A stretch of DNA of 64,000 bases from Bradyrhizobium sp. WSM1417 (GCF_000515415.1 NZ_KI911783.1:1540392-1604391), one strand, 5' to 3'; positions 17,177 to 28,199 are shown, counted from the stretch's first letter. The notes: generated by a model not told the origin, from the sequence alone. Numbers and translations: made by a program.

Positions 17177-17698
17177 TCAACCCTTGCGCCGCCTCGCCCT
17201 TACATCGACCATCAGCCGCCAAACGGTTGCCGTGGCCGGTTTGACCTCGCCGAGCCAATGGAAGAAATCCTCGGTGATTTCCGTAAAACTCCAGCGCGTC
17301 AGTTCGCCGGCTTCGGTCGTGCCTTCCTGCACGATGTCGGCATTGCGTGGACGGCCGATCTGCTGGCGGAATATGCAGCGGCCGGGATCGAACCAGGAGA
17401 TCCGCCAGGCATCGATGGTCGGATCGTAGACCCGCAGCGTCGTGCCGTACCAGTTGCCGGCGATCGGCAAGGCCGGGCCGCCGGTTGGGCGCGGAATGAT
17501 CCAGACGTCCTGCACGGCGCGGCCCTCCAGCACCCAGCCGAAATGGATTTCGCCGGAGGCGGTGTGCTTCGTTCCATCGGGTCCATGGGCGGTGATCTCG
17601 GCGTCCCAATCGCCGACGAAGCGGCCATAAAGCTGGAGCGCCGCCGCGTGCTCGGGGTTCGGTCCGTCCGCGTGCAATAATCTCGCAAAGTCGGTCAT
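17177..17698 (-). CDS. hypothetical protein, DUF1579-like beta-rich
   Basis: A 173-aa soluble protein, rich in Trp and in beta-strand-like stretches (FVGDWDAEITAHGPDGTKHTA, NWYGTTLRVYDPTIDAWRISWFDP). The repeated pattern of a Trp-containing strand and a DG turn is like lipocalin-like DUF1579 proteins. It has no signal peptide. The neighbours (amidohydrolase downstream, metallo-beta-lactamase-fold protein upstream, all minus strand) give no clear pathway. Confidence 0.6.
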   Translation of the reverse strand: MTDFARLLHADGPNPEHAAALQLYGRFVGDWDAEITAHGPDGTKHTASGEIHFGWVLEGRAVQDVWIIPRPTGGPALPIAGNWYGTTLRVYDPTIDAWRISWFDPGRCIFRQQIGRPRNADIVQEGTTEAGELTRWSFTEITEDFFHWLGEVKPATATVWRLMVDVRARRRKG

Positions 17699-17763
17699 GT
17701 CGATCTCCTATGCTCAGGAGATCAGCACGACCGGCCGATAGCCGACTTGGAGAAAATTGCGCG

Positions 17764-18579
17764 TCATACCCCGTCGAGGATGATCACCGTCGACTTCGAC
17801 GGCAACGCATCCCTCGAGATCCGGAAACTTCGTTCCATGCGCCGGTCGATCTCGAACTGCTGGCCGATGCGTTGCACGAAATCGTCGAGCGGGGTGGCAA
17901 AGCGGTGCATCGGCAGCACCACCGAGGCGCGCAGCCGCTTGGTGATCTCGGAGACGCCGTCGAGCGACATGGTGTAGGTGCCGTCGATCGGCACCATCAC
18001 GATGTCGAGCCGCCCGATCTGGGCAAAGTGGCTGTCGTCGAGCTTGTGGTGAAGATGGCCGAGATGACCGATGCAGAGGCCCGCGACCTCGAAGATGAAG
18101 ATCGAATTGCCGTCACGGATCATGTCGGCGCCGGTATCGTCGCCGAAATAGCGACGGATGTCGGTCGTGACGTTGCGGATGAAGGTGTCGCCGATGCGCT
18201 CCGACACGATGGCCGCCTTGCCGTCCTCGCCCCAGCCATGCAGCACACGAGGAATGCGCTTGTCGGGAAATAAAGAGTAGTGCGTGCTGTGGGCCCGGTT
18301 CATGGTGACGATATCGGGCAGCCGGCCCACCTGATAGGCCCCGCTATAGTCGGTGGCGATGCGCAAGCCGCCGGGCGTGTCGATGAAATAGGTGGAATGG
18401 CCGGCATAGGTGATCTGGACTTCAGCGGAGGCTGCGGCCTGCCGAAACGCGACCGGCGTCACGCGCGGCGCCGCATTCGCCATCGCCAGGCATTCGCTGC
18501 GCTGAGGTGATTGCTGTGCGAGGGCAGGTGAGAGGAATGCGCCGAACAGCGCTAGAGCCGCCGAAACCAGTCGCCGCAT
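17764..18579 (-). CDS. secreted metallo-beta-lactamase-fold protein
   Basis: A 271-aa protein with a signal peptide (MRRLVSAALALFGAFLSPALAQ). The MBL-fold order is recognisable: ITYAGHSTYFIDTPGGLRIATDYSG (strands and the UlaG-like GHST), NRAHSTHYSLFP where the metal motif HxHxDH would lie, GHLGHLHHKL, then VPIDGTYTMSL and LPMHRF. The metal motif is reduced to His-x-x-His with no following Asp-His, so metal binding may differ from the norm. Start 18579 chosen because it begins the signal peptide; the frame is open to 18651. Confidence 0.75.
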   Translation of the reverse strand: MRRLVSAALALFGAFLSPALAQQSPQRSECLAMANAAPRVTPVAFRQAAASAEVQITYAGHSTYFIDTPGGLRIATDYSGAYQVGRLPDIVTMNRAHSTHYSLFPDKRIPRVLHGWGEDGKAAIVSERIGDTFIRNVTTDIRRYFGDDTGADMIRDGNSIFIFEVAGLCIGHLGHLHHKLDDSHFAQIGRLDIVMVPIDGTYTMSLDGVSEITKRLRASVVLPMHRFATPLDDFVQRIGQQFEIDRRMERSFRISRDALPSKSTVIILDGV

Positions 18580-18688
18580 GAATCCATCCCCGATGACTTC
18601 AGGGGAAAGTCTAGCGTGCAATGCAACGCGTGGCCAACAGCGCGCGATCAACAGCGCGTCAGTGTCGCACCCTCACGCCGGCCCATTG

Positions 18689-20211
18689 TCACTCCCGCCG
18701 CGGGCTGAACTTCCAGGTGATGGCGACGAGGCCGGCGGTGATCAGGCCGCTGACGAGACCGACGATCGGCAGCGTGAGCACTAGCGCGGCGCTGGCAGCC
18801 CAGCCGATCGAGGAGAACGCCTCGGCGAAGGTCGCAAGCCGTGACGAGGTCTGGCGGCGGCGGAATTGGCTACGCCGGGCCTGCACCCGGAACCAGAGCT
18901 GGATTGCGGTGGCGGAGGCCGCGCTGACGATGACCGCACCGGCGCTGACCGCGGCCTGGAACGCCGAGGCGAAAGCGAGCGCCGCAATCAGCGGGCAGAA
19001 GATGACGGCGATCGCGATCAGCACCACCTCGATCTTGGCGCGGATGACGCTGGACGGCGTCAGCGGCGCGGTCGCAACCAGATCGGGCGCGTCCTCGCCC
19101 GAGATCGTCAGCCAGGCAAGCCCGCCGGCGAGTTGTCCCGCCGCCATGACGATGACGGGCGTGATCAGCGTCAGCGCCGCGGAGCTGTCGGCAAAGTTGC
19201 GCCAGAGCAGCAGCGCCGGCGGCGCCAGATAGAGCAGCTGCATCAGCGTCTGCGAGATCAGCCAGGGATCGCGCCAGAGCAGCGAAAATTCCTTACGCCG
19301 CAGGGCATGCTGCCGCGATCCGCCGCGGAAGGGGCGCTCCTTCGCGCTGCGACGGCCGGATGTGCCAAAGGCGGCGGCATCGATCGCCGTGTCGGCAAAA
19401 CGGCCCGAGAAGATCGCCATGACGCTTCCGAGCAGCACGAGCCCGAGCGCCAGGAGCAGCAGCAGCGCTTCGGCGTCGCCCATCGCCGCCCGCGCCGGCC
19501 ACCACCAAATGCTGTCCGCATCGGGCGCGTAAGCGGCCAAGCTACCCGAGGTCAGGATGGTGAAGCGCGACAGCGTGCCGTAGGACATGATCGCCGCGAC
19601 CTGGAGCGCGATCACGAAGCCGGCGCCGATGATCGCGGCGAGGATCTGGGCGACGAACCGTGTCCGCGCCGGACCGATCAGGCGGAACAGCAGGATGGTG
19701 ACGGCGATCGCGACCGCTGCGGCCGATAGGCCCATCGCGACGACGACGCCGAACGCTGCAAGCCAGCGCGCGCCGCCCCCGAATACCAGCACGTCGATGA
19801 AGGGCGTCGAGAACAGCAGCGCCATCACCGTGATGGCGAGCGCGATCGCGGCGATGCGCACCGAGAACAGATTGGCCAGCGTCGCGGGTGAGGACATGAT
19901 GAGGTCGAGATCTGCGCGTGCGTAAAACACCCGGGTCACCGATTCGATCGCCTGTGACAGCATCAGCGTCCAGGCGAGAAAAATTGTCGCCGAGATCACG
20001 ATCAGCGAGGATTTGTCGAGCGGCAATTGCAGGTCGGCGAAGCGGCCGATCACCGCCCAGGCCGGCACGTGCAGCAGCACCGCGAAGAACAGCACGCCGA
20101 TCACTGCGGCACGCGTTCGTTTGCGCCGCCCGCCGGTCATCATGGCGAGCCATTCGCGCCAGGCGAGCCGGAGCTCGTGGCGGGCGAACCAGGACAGCGC
20201 GGTGGCCGAGC

Positions 20212-20215
<4 letters not shown>
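18689..20215 (-). CDS. ABC-2 type exporter permease
   Basis: A 508-aa integral membrane protein with roughly ten to twelve hydrophobic segments and no ATP-binding motifs. Its ATG overlaps the stop of the ATPase gene by 4 bp (ATGA), which couples translation. It should form the membrane part of an ABC-2 exporter with that ATPase. Substrate unknown. The upstream open frame to 20644 is a shadow of the ATPase gene. Confidence 0.85.
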
Positions 20216-21051
<836 letters not shown>

Positions 21052-21224
21052 CCGGATTGGACTAATGGCAAGTCACCGTTTGTTGACAGCGCTTGGCGGT
21101 TCAGGCTGAATTGGCGAAGGGACGAATGGCGTGAACGCAGCGAAACGACTGCGTAGCGACTGAACACAAGATGCGGCAAGGCGGTCAGGAAGAACCGCCG
21201 GTTGTATCGGGAGGATGCGCGACG

Positions 21225-22100
21225 ATGCTGGATTTCGTTCAGCAGCTGGTCAGCGGTGTTGCGCTCGGCTGCGTCTACGGCCTGATCGCGCTCGGCTTCG
21301 TACTCGTCTACAAGGCCACCGAAGTCGTCAATTTCGCCCAGGGCGATCTGATGATGTTGGGCGGCTTCTTTGCCTTCACCTTCATCGGCATGATGGGGCT
21401 GAACTACTGGGTCGGCTTTGCCGGCGCGGTGGCGGCGATGGCGCTGTTCGGCATGCTGGCCGAGCGCGTAGTGGTGCGGCCGATCCTCGGCTATCCGCAA
21501 TTCTCCATCATCATGGCCACCATCGGGCTCGGCTATTTCCTGCGCTCGGTCTCCGGCATGATCTGGGGCACCGACGATTTCAAGATCGACACGCCGTTCA
21601 GCCAGGGCGTGCTGCGGATCGGTTCGCTGGTGCTCGCCCATGACAAGCTCTCGGTGATCGCGGCGACGGGCATCCTCTGCGCGCTGCTCTGGCTGTTCTT
21701 CAACAAGACCACGCTCGGCACCGCGATGCGCGCCAGTTCCGAGAACATGCTGGCGGCCTATTACATGGGAATCCCGGTCAAGCGGGTGGTCTCGATCGTC
21801 TGGGCGATCAGCGCGGCGGTTGCGACCTGCGCCGGCGTGCTGCTGGCGCCGATCACCTTCATCCATTCCAATGTCGGTCTCGTGCTGGGCCTGAAAGCGT
21901 TTCCGGCCGCCGTGCTCGGCGGCTTCGGCTCGATCCCCGGCGCCGTCGTCGGCGGCGTCCTGATTGGCGTCATCGAGAGCATGGCCGGCTTCTATCTGGC
22001 CGAGGGCTGGAAGGACGTCGCGCCCTACATCGTGCTGCTCGCCGTGCTCTTGCTCAAGCCCGAAGGCCTGTTCGGCCTTCACGTCCGCAAGAAGGTCTGA
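21225..22100 (+). CDS. livH: branched-chain amino acid type ABC permease, LivH-like
   Basis: A 291-aa permease of the LivH family: GVALGCVYGLIALGFVLVYKATEVVNFAQGD at the N-terminus, and AFPAAVLGGFGSIPGAVVGG near residue 230 (EAA-like contact with the ATPase). About eight membrane segments. GGGAGG lies 11 bp before the ATG. First gene of a six-gene uptake operon. The neighbouring acyl-CoA synthetase suggests a carboxylic acid substrate rather than, or besides, leucine-type amino acids. Confidence 0.9.
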   Translation: MLDFVQQLVSGVALGCVYGLIALGFVLVYKATEVVNFAQGDLMMLGGFFAFTFIGMMGLNYWVGFAGAVAAMALFGMLAERVVVRPILGYPQFSIIMATIGLGYFLRSVSGMIWGTDDFKIDTPFSQGVLRIGSLVLAHDKLSVIAATGILCALLWLFFNKTTLGTAMRASSENMLAAYYMGIPVKRVVSIVWAISAAVATCAGVLLAPITFIHSNVGLVLGLKAFPAAVLGGFGSIPGAVVGGVLIGVIESMAGFYLAEGWKDVAPYIVLLAVLLLKPEGLFGLHVRKKV

Positions 22101-22104
22101 ACGC

Positions 22105-23256
22105 ATGCGCTTCCTGTTCAAGACCGACTATGAGGACGACATCAGGCTGTTTCCGCATTCGGGCTATTACGTCTCATACGGTCTCCTGCTGGCCGTGCTG
22201 CTGATTGCGCCCTATGTGCTCTCCAGCTATCTGATGAGCCAGCTCGTCTTCGTCTGTATCTACGCGACCGTCGGCGTGGCGCTGCTGATTTTGACCGGCT
22301 TCACCGGGCAGGCCTCGCTCGGGCATGCGGCGTTTCTCGCGATCGGTGCGTATACGGCGGCCTATTTGCAGAAATATGGTGTGCCGTTCCCGGTCTACTT
22401 TCTCGCCGCCGGGCTCCTAACCGGGCTGATCGGTGCGCTGGTCGGCTTCCCCGCGCTGCGGCTGCAAGGCATTTATCTCGTCATCGCCACCATCTCCTTC
22501 GCCTTCATCGTCGAGGAGATTCTGGCGCGTTGGGAGAGCGTCACCAATGGCAACGAGGGCATGCGGATCAAGGCGGTGTCGCTGTTTGGGGTCGCCGTCT
22601 CGCGCGACAGCCCCACTTTCTATTTCCTGTGTCTCGCCGTGCTGGTGCTGACCATCGTCGGCACGCTCAATCTGCTGCGTTCGCCGACCGGACGCGCCTT
22701 CGTCGCGATCCGCGACAGCGAGACCGCTGCGCGCAGCATGGGCGTCAATGTCGCGCTGTACAAGGTGAAGTCCTTTGCGATCTCCGCGGCGATCACCGGC
22801 TTCGCCGGCGTCCTGTTCGCGCACAAGCTCTCGTTCATCTCGCCGGAGATGTTCACGCTCCAGCTCTCGATTGAGTTCATCATCGTGATCCTGATCGGCG
22901 GCACCTTCAGCCTGCACGGCGCGGTGCTGGGGGCCATCTTCATCGTGATGATCGATCCGTTCCTGACCTACCTCAAGGACGACATGCCCGGCATCATCGC
23001 CGGCATTGCCGCGACCTTCGGAGCGGGCACGCAAGCGGCCGCCAATGTCCAGTCCAAGGTCGCGGCCTTTGCCTCGCTCAACGGCCTGAAAGGCGCGATC
23101 TACGGCATCATCATCGTGTTGTTCGTGCTGTTCGAGCCGCTCGGGCTTTACGGCCGCTGGCTCAAGATCAAACTCTTCTTCCAGCTGTTCCCGCTTTACA
23201 AGCGCGCCACCTTCAAGCGGCAGAAGATCTACGTGAAGTCGGAGCGCAACCGATGA
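22105..23256 (+). CDS. livM: branched-chain amino acid type ABC permease, LivM-like
   Basis: A 383-aa permease: LTGFTGQASLGHAAFLAIGAYTAA, GFPALRLQGIYLVIATISF, and AIRDSETAARSMGVNVALYKVKSFAISA, which are hallmark LivM segments. A C-terminal extension of about 40 residues, rich in Lys/Arg (KLFFQLFPLYKRATFKRQK), is predicted on the cytoplasmic side. It begins four bases after livH and overlaps livG by 4 bp. Confidence 0.9.
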   Translation: MRFLFKTDYEDDIRLFPHSGYYVSYGLLLAVLLIAPYVLSSYLMSQLVFVCIYATVGVALLILTGFTGQASLGHAAFLAIGAYTAAYLQKYGVPFPVYFLAAGLLTGLIGALVGFPALRLQGIYLVIATISFAFIVEEILARWESVTNGNEGMRIKAVSLFGVAVSRDSPTFYFLCLAVLVLTIVGTLNLLRSPTGRAFVAIRDSETAARSMGVNVALYKVKSFAISAAITGFAGVLFAHKLSFISPEMFTLQLSIEFIIVILIGGTFSLHGAVLGAIFIVMIDPFLTYLKDDMPGIIAGIAATFGAGTQAAANVQSKVAAFASLNGLKGAIYGIIIVLFVLFEPLGLYGRWLKIKLFFQLFPLYKRATFKRQKIYVKSERNR

Positions 23257-24011
23257 GCTATTTTCGCGCCGAGAGCTTGTCGCTGCATTTCGGCGGGCTG
23301 AAGGCCGTCGATGCGGTGTCGTTCGCGGTCGAGAGGGGCGAGATCCTCTCGATCATCGGGCCGAACGGCGCCGGCAAGAGCTCGATTTTCAACCTGATTT
23401 CGCGGATCTACCGGCCGACCTCAGGTCGCATCTTCTTCGAGGATCAGGATATCACGGAGCAGCCGCCCCACGACATTGCAAGGCTTGGCATCGCCCGCAC
23501 GTTCCAGAACATCGAGCTGTTCGAGAATGCGACGGTGTTGTCGAACCTGTTGGTCGGCCGCCACCGGCATTCGACCACGCAGCTTTGGCAGGAGCTGTTG
23601 TTCCTGCCGGGCGTACGCGCCGACGAAAAGGTGCATCGCCGCAGGGTCGAGCAGGTCATCGAATTCCTCGATCTCGAGCCCTACCGCGACAAGCTGATCT
23701 CGGGTCTGCCTTACGGCGTGCGCAAGGTGATCGAGCTGGCGCGCGCGCTGTGCTCGGAGCCGAAGCTGATCCTGCTCGACGAACCGTCCTCCGGCCTCAA
23801 CGTGGAGGAGACTGACGACATGTCGTTCTGGATTCGCGACCTCAAGAGCGAGCTCGGCGTCACCGTGCTCATGGTCGAGCACGACATGTCGCTGGTCAAT
23901 CGCGTCTCCGACCGCGTCATTGCGCTGAACTACGGCCGGGTGCTGGCGATGGGCTCGCCGGCCGAAGTGCAGCAGCACCCAGATGTCGTCGCCGCGTATC
24001 TGGGAGCCTGA
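23253..24011 (+). CDS. livG: branched-chain amino acid type ABC ATPase, LivG-like
   Basis: A 252-aa ATPase: Walker A GPNGAGKSS (about 37-45), the LivG-type GIARTFQNIELFENATVLSNL, Walker B LILLDEPSSGLN, H-loop MVEHDMSLV. The usual signature LSYGQQR is replaced by LPYGVRKVIELARAL, as in one common subgroup. Translation is coupled to livM by an ATGA overlap. Confidence 0.9.
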   Translation: MSYFRAESLSLHFGGLKAVDAVSFAVERGEILSIIGPNGAGKSSIFNLISRIYRPTSGRIFFEDQDITEQPPHDIARLGIARTFQNIELFENATVLSNLLVGRHRHSTTQLWQELLFLPGVRADEKVHRRRVEQVIEFLDLEPYRDKLISGLPYGVRKVIELARALCSEPKLILLDEPSSGLNVEETDDMSFWIRDLKSELGVTVLMVEHDMSLVNRVSDRVIALNYGRVLAMGSPAEVQQHPDVVAAYLGA

Positions 24012-24015
24012 CGTG

Positions 24016-24804
24016 ATGGATGCCGTGTCGACACCGGACATCATCCTGAAACTCACGAACATCGAGAGCTATTACGGGCCGATCATGGCGATCCGCGGCA
24101 TCTCGCTCGAAGTGCCGCGCGGCCGCATCGTCACGCTGCTGGGCGCCAACGGCGCCGGCAAGACCACGGTGCTCAAGACGATCTCGGGCATTCTCGATCC
24201 GCAGAAGGGCGCCATCGAGTTCATGGGCAAGTCGATCCAGCGCATGGAGGCGGACAGGATCGTGCGGCTGGGCCTCAGCCATGTGCCGGAGGGACGCGAG
24301 GTGTTCCCGTTCCTCTCCGTGCGCGAGAACCTGATGATGGGGGCCTATCCGCGCAAGGATCGTGGCGGCGTCGCGGACGATCTGGAGCGCGTCTATGGCT
24401 ATTTCCCGCGCCTGAAGGAGCGCATCAACCAGCCGGCCGGACAGCTCTCCGGCGGCGAGCAGCAGATGCTCGCAATCGGCCGCGCGCTGATGAACCGGCC
24501 GACGCTGTTGCTGCTCGACGAGCCCTCGCTCGGGCTGTCGCCGCTGCTGGTGAAGGAGATCTTCGCCATCATCCGTCGCGTCAACGAGGAGCAGGGCATG
24601 TCGATCCTGCTGGTCGAGCAGAACGCCAAGGTGGCGCTGGAGACGGCGCATTATGGCTATGTGCTGGAGATCGGCCGGATCGTGATGAACGACACCTGCG
24701 ACCGCTTGATGCATTCGAAGGACATCCAGGAATTCTACCTTGGCGCCAAGGAAGCGGGCGCACGAGGCGAGCGGCGCTGGAAAAAGAAGAAGACTTGGCG
24801 TTGA
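24016..24804 (+). CDS. livF: branched-chain amino acid type ABC ATPase, LivF-like
   Basis: A 262-aa ATPase: Walker A GANGAGKTT (about 44-52), LSHVPEGREVFPFLSVRENL, signature LSGGEQQMLAIGRAL, Walker B LLLLDEPSLGLSP. The C-terminus has a basic tail (RGERRWKKKKTWR), longer than usual for LivF. The frame is open from 23983, but the ATG at 24016 gives the family N-terminus. Confidence 0.9.
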   Translation: MDAVSTPDIILKLTNIESYYGPIMAIRGISLEVPRGRIVTLLGANGAGKTTVLKTISGILDPQKGAIEFMGKSIQRMEADRIVRLGLSHVPEGREVFPFLSVRENLMMGAYPRKDRGGVADDLERVYGYFPRLKERINQPAGQLSGGEQQMLAIGRALMNRPTLLLLDEPSLGLSPLLVKEIFAIIRRVNEEQGMSILLVEQNAKVALETAHYGYVLEIGRIVMNDTCDRLMHSKDIQEFYLGAKEAGARGERRWKKKKTWR

Positions 24805-24898
24805 AGCAAGATTTGGCGTTAGATCGGAGACCCGTCCGCAACAACAGACCGCCGGCAAGGCAGGCAGCGGAGGGGAACGCGACAAGGAGGAGACGTGA

Positions 24899-26737
24899 AT
24901 GGCCCGACCGGCGGTGCTGACGGTCGCTGATACGATCGCGAAGAGCTTTTTGCGCGCCGCGGAAACGCGGGGCGACAGGCCGGCTATACGCGAGAAGAAA
25001 TTCGGGATCTGGCAGCCGACCAGCTGGCGCGAATGGCTGGAGATCTCGAAGCAGATCGCCTACGCGCTGCACGCCATCGACCTCAGGCCCGGCGACGTCG
25101 CTTCCATCATCGCCAACGCCGTCCCCGAATGGGTCCATGTCGACATGGGCATTCTGTGCGCCGGCGGCGTCTCTTCCGGGATCTATCCGACCGATGCCTC
25201 ATCCCAGGTCGAATATCTCGTCAACGATTCCCGAACGAAAGTGATCTTCGCCGAGGACGAGGAGCAGCTCGACAAGGTCCTGGCCTGCCGCGCACGCTGT
25301 CCGTCTCTGCGAAAGATCATCGTGTTCGACATGGAGGGCCTCAGCGGCTTCTCCGACGACATGGTGATGTCGCTGGACGAGTTCCGCGCGCTCGGGCGCA
25401 ACCACATGGCCGGCCGCGAGACGCTCTGGCAGGAGATGGTCGACAGTCGCGGCGCGAGCGATCTCGCGGTCCTCGTCTATACATCCGGCACCACGGGTCC
25501 GCCCAAGGGCGCCATGCACGCCAACCGCAGCGTCACGCACCAGATGCGGCACGCCAACGATTTCATTCCGGCGCGCGAGAACGAGGATCGGCTGATTTTC
25601 CTGCCGCTCTGCCACGTCGCCGAACGGATCGGCGGCTATTACATCTCGGTCGCGCTCGGCTCGGTGATGAACTTCGCCGAGAGTCCGGAGACCGTGCCGG
25701 ACAATCTGCGCGAGGTGCAGCCGACCATCTTCCTCGCGGTGCCGCGGATCTGGGAGAAATTCTATTCCGCAACCACCATCGCGCTGAAGGATGCGACGCC
25801 GCTGCAGCAATGGGTCTACCGCCGCGCCATCGACATCGGCTATCGCATGGTCGATTGCAAGATAGAAGGCAAACCGCCGCCGCTGTCGTTGCGCATCGCC
25901 AACAGCCTCGCTTACCGCCTCGCCTTCCGCAACATCCGACGCATGATCGGGCTCGATCGTTGCCGCATCGCCTTCACCGGCGCGGCGCCGATCGCGCCGG
26001 AACTGATCCGCTGGTATCTCGCGCTCGGCATCGACATCCACGAGGTCTACGGCCAGACCGAGAATTGCGGGGTCGCCACCATGATGCCGGCGGAACGCAT
26101 CAAGCTTGGCTCGGTCGGCAAGGCTGTGTCGTGGGGTGAAGTGGCGCTGTCGCCCGACGGGGAGATCCTGATCAGGGGCGACTTCCTGTTCATGGGCTAT
26201 CTGAACCAGCCGGAGCGGACAGCCGAGACCATCGACCATCGCGGCTGGCTGCATACCGGCGACGTCGGCACCATCGACAATGAGGGTTTCGTCCGCATCA
26301 CCGACCGGATGAAGGACATCATCATCACCTCGGGCGGCAAGAACATCACGCCGTCCGAGATCGAGAATCAGCTGAAATTCTCGCCCTACATCTCGGATTC
26401 CGTGGTGATCGGCGACAAGCGGCCATACCTCACCTGCCTCGTGATGATCGACCAGGAGAATGTCGAGAAATTCGCGCAGGACCACGACATCCCTTTCACC
26501 AACTATGCCAGCCTGTGCCGCGCGGCGGAGATCCAGGACCTGATCTGGCGCGAGATCGAAGTGGTCAATGCCAATTTCGCCCGCGTCGAGACCATCAAGA
26601 GATTCTATCTGATCGAACGCCAACTCACTCCGGAGGACGAGGAGTTGACGCCGACCATGAAGCTGAAGCGCGGCTTCGTGAACAAGCGCTATGCCGCCGA
26701 GATCGACGCCATGTATCCGACGCGGGCGGTGGCTTGA
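24899..26737 (+). CDS. long-chain-type acyl-CoA synthetase (AMP-forming)
   Basis: A 612-aa member of the ANL adenylating superfamily: AMP-binding motif YTSGTTGPPKGAMHA (about 193-207), YGQTENCG (about 384-391), WLHTGDVGTIDNEGFVRITDR (about 449-469) and KDIIITSGGKNITPSEIE. It activates a carboxylic acid to its CoA thioester. It has a strong AAGGAGGAG ribosome site. Being located inside the Liv-type uptake operon, between the transporter genes and the binding protein, it probably acts on the imported acid or its product. Confidence 0.9.
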   Translation: MARPAVLTVADTIAKSFLRAAETRGDRPAIREKKFGIWQPTSWREWLEISKQIAYALHAIDLRPGDVASIIANAVPEWVHVDMGILCAGGVSSGIYPTDASSQVEYLVNDSRTKVIFAEDEEQLDKVLACRARCPSLRKIIVFDMEGLSGFSDDMVMSLDEFRALGRNHMAGRETLWQEMVDSRGASDLAVLVYTSGTTGPPKGAMHANRSVTHQMRHANDFIPARENEDRLIFLPLCHVAERIGGYYISVALGSVMNFAESPETVPDNLREVQPTIFLAVPRIWEKFYSATTIALKDATPLQQWVYRRAIDIGYRMVDCKIEGKPPPLSLRIANSLAYRLAFRNIRRMIGLDRCRIAFTGAAPIAPELIRWYLALGIDIHEVYGQTENCGVATMMPAERIKLGSVGKAVSWGEVALSPDGEILIRGDFLFMGYLNQPERTAETIDHRGWLHTGDVGTIDNEGFVRITDRMKDIIITSGGKNITPSEIENQLKFSPYISDSVVIGDKRPYLTCLVMIDQENVEKFAQDHDIPFTNYASLCRAAEIQDLIWREIEVVNANFARVETIKRFYLIERQLTPEDEELTPTMKLKRGFVNKRYAAEIDAMYPTRAVA

Positions 26738-26816
26738 ACAATCCTGTTTGAATAACAGCGAAGGAGTGATGGCCCCACCCTTCGCATCATAAGGGCCCCA
26801 AGGAGAGGAGACGTCA

Positions 26817-28016
26817 ATGTCGAGATCGTTGAGAACGTTCGGCTTTGCGGCAGGCGCGGTGGTGCTCACCTGTCTGCCTGCCGCGGCGCAGACCAAGGTC
26901 ACCAATGAAGGCATCTCGGCCTCCGAGATCGTCATCGGCACCCATCAGGATCTGTCGGGGCCGATCAAGGTCTGGGGCGTGCCGGTCTCCAACGGCATGA
27001 AGATGGCGGTCGAGGAAATCAACGCGGCCGGCGGCGTCAATGGCCGCAAGATCAGAATGATCCTCGAGGATAACGGTTACGATCCGAAGAAGGGCGTGCT
27101 GGCGTCCCAGAAGATGGTGGAACGCGACAAGATATTTGCCATGATCGGCTCGATGGGATCGGCGCCGACTCTCGCCGCGCAGGACATCCTGTTCGATGCC
27201 GGCGTGCTCCAGCTCTTCCCGCTGACCGCCGCCGAGTTCACCTTCAAGTTCGACCCGGCCAAGCCGCAGGAGCGGCTGAAGTTCAACAACCTCCTGCCCT
27301 ATGTCGAGAGCACGCGCGCCGCGCTGAAATATATGGTGGAGTGGAAGAACTTCCAGAAGCCCTGCATCATGCATCAGGATGACGAGTACGGAAAGAACGT
27401 GCTCGACGGCTTCACCCAGCAATTGACGGCAATGAAGCTGCAGCCGGCGTCGGTGACGAGCTACAAGCGGGGCGCCTCCGATTTCAGCGCGCAAATCGCC
27501 AAGATGAAGTCCGACGGTTGCGACCTCGTCGTGCTCGGTACCGTGATCCGCGAGACCATCGGCGCGATGACGGAGGCGAAGAAGCTCGGCTGGGACGTTA
27601 CTTTCCTGGGGGCGACGCCGACCAACGTGCTGGAAGTGCCGGCGCTCGGCAAGGACGCCGTGGAGGGCCTTTATGCGGCGAGCGGCTTCGAGATTCCCTA
27701 CGAGGACACCGCCAAGGGCAAGGTCCACGACTGGCTCATCAACTACAAGAAGATGTTCAACACCGATGCCAACACCCAGGCGATCATCGGCTACAACGCG
27801 GTGACGACGTTTGCGTTCTACGCCAACAAGGCGGGCAAGGATCTCACCGGGCAGAAGATGCTGGACGCGTTGGAATCGGGCGACAAGTTCCTCGACATCT
27901 TCAACTCGCCGCCGACCAAATTCTCCAAGACCGACCACCTCGCCAACACCATCACCCAGGTGCAGCAGGTCAAGGGCGGCCGCTGGGTTCTGGTGAAGGA
28001 CAATCTGATGTTTTGA
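26817..28016 (+). CDS. branched-chain amino acid type substrate-binding protein, LivK-like
   Basis: A 399-aa periplasmic binding protein (type I fold): signal peptide ending near PAAAQ, then EIVIGTHQDLSGPIKVWGVPVSNGMKMAVEEINAAGGVNGRKI, the typical opening of the family, and GYNAVTTFAFYANKAGKDLTGQ near the C-terminus. It is the last gene of the operon that starts at livH. Right after its stop lies a strong palindromic repeat. Confidence 0.9.
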   Translation: MSRSLRTFGFAAGAVVLTCLPAAAQTKVTNEGISASEIVIGTHQDLSGPIKVWGVPVSNGMKMAVEEINAAGGVNGRKIRMILEDNGYDPKKGVLASQKMVERDKIFAMIGSMGSAPTLAAQDILFDAGVLQLFPLTAAEFTFKFDPAKPQERLKFNNLLPYVESTRAALKYMVEWKNFQKPCIMHQDDEYGKNVLDGFTQQLTAMKLQPASVTSYKRGASDFSAQIAKMKSDGCDLVVLGTVIRETIGAMTEAKKLGWDVTFLGATPTNVLEVPALGKDAVEGLYAASGFEIPYEDTAKGKVHDWLINYKKMFNTDANTQAIIGYNAVTTFAFYANKAGKDLTGQKMLDALESGDKFLDIFNSPPTKFSKTDHLANTITQVQQVKGGRWVLVKDNLMF

Positions 28017-28023
28017 TTTCTTC

Positions 28024-28190
28024 CCTCTCCCCGCGTGCGGGGAGAGGCCGGAATTTGCGCAGCAAATTCCGGGTGAGGGGGCTCTCCGGGAGTCTAACTG
28101 TCACCGGATTCGCTGAAGCAGCCCCTCACCCCAACCCTCTCAGCGCGAGCGAAGCTCGTCGCGACCCCGTAAGAACGGAGCGAGGGAGAG
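28024..28190. repeat. GC-rich palindromic intergenic repeat element
   Basis: Starts with a perfect 11-bp-stem hairpin at 28024-28047 (CCTCTCCCCGC and complement), then a second perfect hairpin at 28048-28072 (CCGGAATTTGC and complement). The distal part at 28120-28190 carries the complementary-looking CCTCACCC and GAGAGG arms and a 20-bp segment shared with about 9417-9441. Fills the gap between the convergent Liv binding protein and LprI-like genes; may end transcription in both directions. Confidence 0.8.
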
Positions 28191-28199
28191 GACACAGCC

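Noticed and set aside
24899..26737. Long minus-strand open frame (580 codons) opposite the acyl-CoA synthetase
   Set aside because: An antisense shadow; the plus strand carries all ANL-family motifs and a strong ribosome site.
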